Below, in pieces: positions 63,790 to 64,000 of a stretch of DNA of 64,000 bases. Positions within the stretch are counted from its first letter, which is position 1. Every line of letters begins with the position of its first letter. The notes below the pieces were generated by a model. The model did no database searches. It saw only the letters and a program-made list of their open reading frames with translations, and was not told the DNA's origin. The stretch is from Clostridia bacterium (GTDB taxonomy: Bacteria; Bacillota; Clostridia; Oscillospirales; Acutalibacteraceae): NCBI GenBank assembly GCA_017434895.1, contig JAFSGB010000026.1, forward strand, positions 1 through 64,000. Direction: 5' to 3'. Position numbers and translations under genes: made by a program.

Positions 63790-64000
63790 TTTAAAATAAA
63801 AAAATTCGCCTCAAATTTCTTTGAGACGAATGAAATTTACATCCGCGGTACCACTCAAATTGCAGTAATCCTGCCACTCAAGGTCTAACAACCCTTATGC
63901 CTTTACGCAGCAATCACGGGAAAGCCTACTGTTGTTTCAGCATTCCGGCTCGGAAGTGATGGGTTCTGAGAAATAATGCCGTCGGTTTGCACCGTCCACC
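63790..64000 (-). promoter_or_regulatory. T-box riboswitch, probable Ile specifier, cut by the window end
   Basis: The 3' half of a T-box leader is visible: TTGAGTGGTACCGCGG and a terminator with arms ATTCGTCTCAAA/TTTGAGGCGAAT followed by TTTTTTT. The Stem I 3' strand reads GAACCCATCACTTCC; ATC followed by A aligns with the codon position of the other T-box. UGGU again fits a tRNA with discriminator A. The 5' strand of Stem I and the promoter lie beyond the window. Confidence 0.82.

Overview
The window looks like chromosomal DNA of a low-to-mid GC, Gram-positive, endospore-forming anaerobe of the Clostridia, most likely near the Ruminococcaceae/Oscillospirales. This placement is inferred from gene content: sporulation genes yunB and cwlD, an ECF vitamin transporter with a separate RibU, type III glutamine synthetase, ferredoxin-dependent 2-oxoacid oxidoreductase, T-box and FMN riboswitches, RNase J, a fused PotCD and strong sigma-A promoters with 17-bp spacers. 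No phage, insertion sequence or CRISPR array was seen.

Layout. 1-8.0 kb: a symporter (cut by the window edge) with an acyl-CoA ligase, then a glycoside hydrolase/FAD-oxidoreductase pair facing an AraC-type regulator with a PocR-like sensor. 8.0-15.9 kb: tRNA-Arg, a P-loop ATPase, RNase P RNA, glnN, ribU under an FMN riboswitch, ligA and yunB. 15.9-20.4 kb: a peptide-binding lipoprotein, an LCP-like protein and a DUF2975/HTH/DUF4153 operon. 20.4-31.0 kb: one long leftward operon, ruvC-ruvA-ruvB-methyltransferase-ecfA1-ecfA2-ecfT-truA-DUF5711-cvpA-Clp ATPase. 31.1-35.0 kb: polyamine ABC transporter potA-potB-potCD. 35.0-37.8 kb: three cell-surface glycan genes. 38-46.5 kb: tRNA-Leu, rnj, rplI, a 420-bp hairpin-rich element, dnaB, tilS, hpt and ftsH. 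46.5-54.3 kb: an asparagine-synthetase-like enzyme without its glutaminase nucleophile, a solitary MazF, a secreted V8-like protease, a CNNM/CBS protein with a structured RNA just upstream, birA, cwlD and radA.

The most striking part is 54.2-64.0 kb. A leftward operon encodes an XRE-HTH/cupin/acyl-CoA-ligase fusion, a MinD-like ATPase, four subunits of a VOR-type 2-oxoacid:ferredoxin oxidoreductase and a branched-chain aminotransferase (ilvE), all behind a T-box riboswitch. A paralogous fusion ligase lies just upstream behind its own T-box, which is cut by the window end. At homologous positions the two T-boxes appear to carry Val (GUA) and Ile (AUC) specifier codons. T-boxes switch on when a tRNA is uncharged, so the natural reading is starvation-induced synthesis of branched-chain amino acids from branched-chain fatty acids: ligation to CoA, reductive carboxylation, then transamination.

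Other structures not explained by ordinary genes are the rplI-dnaB hairpin element, the RNA upstream of the CNNM gene, a palindromic repeat in the ribU leader, and an unlisted 56-residue Cys-rich small protein overlapping the end of radA.
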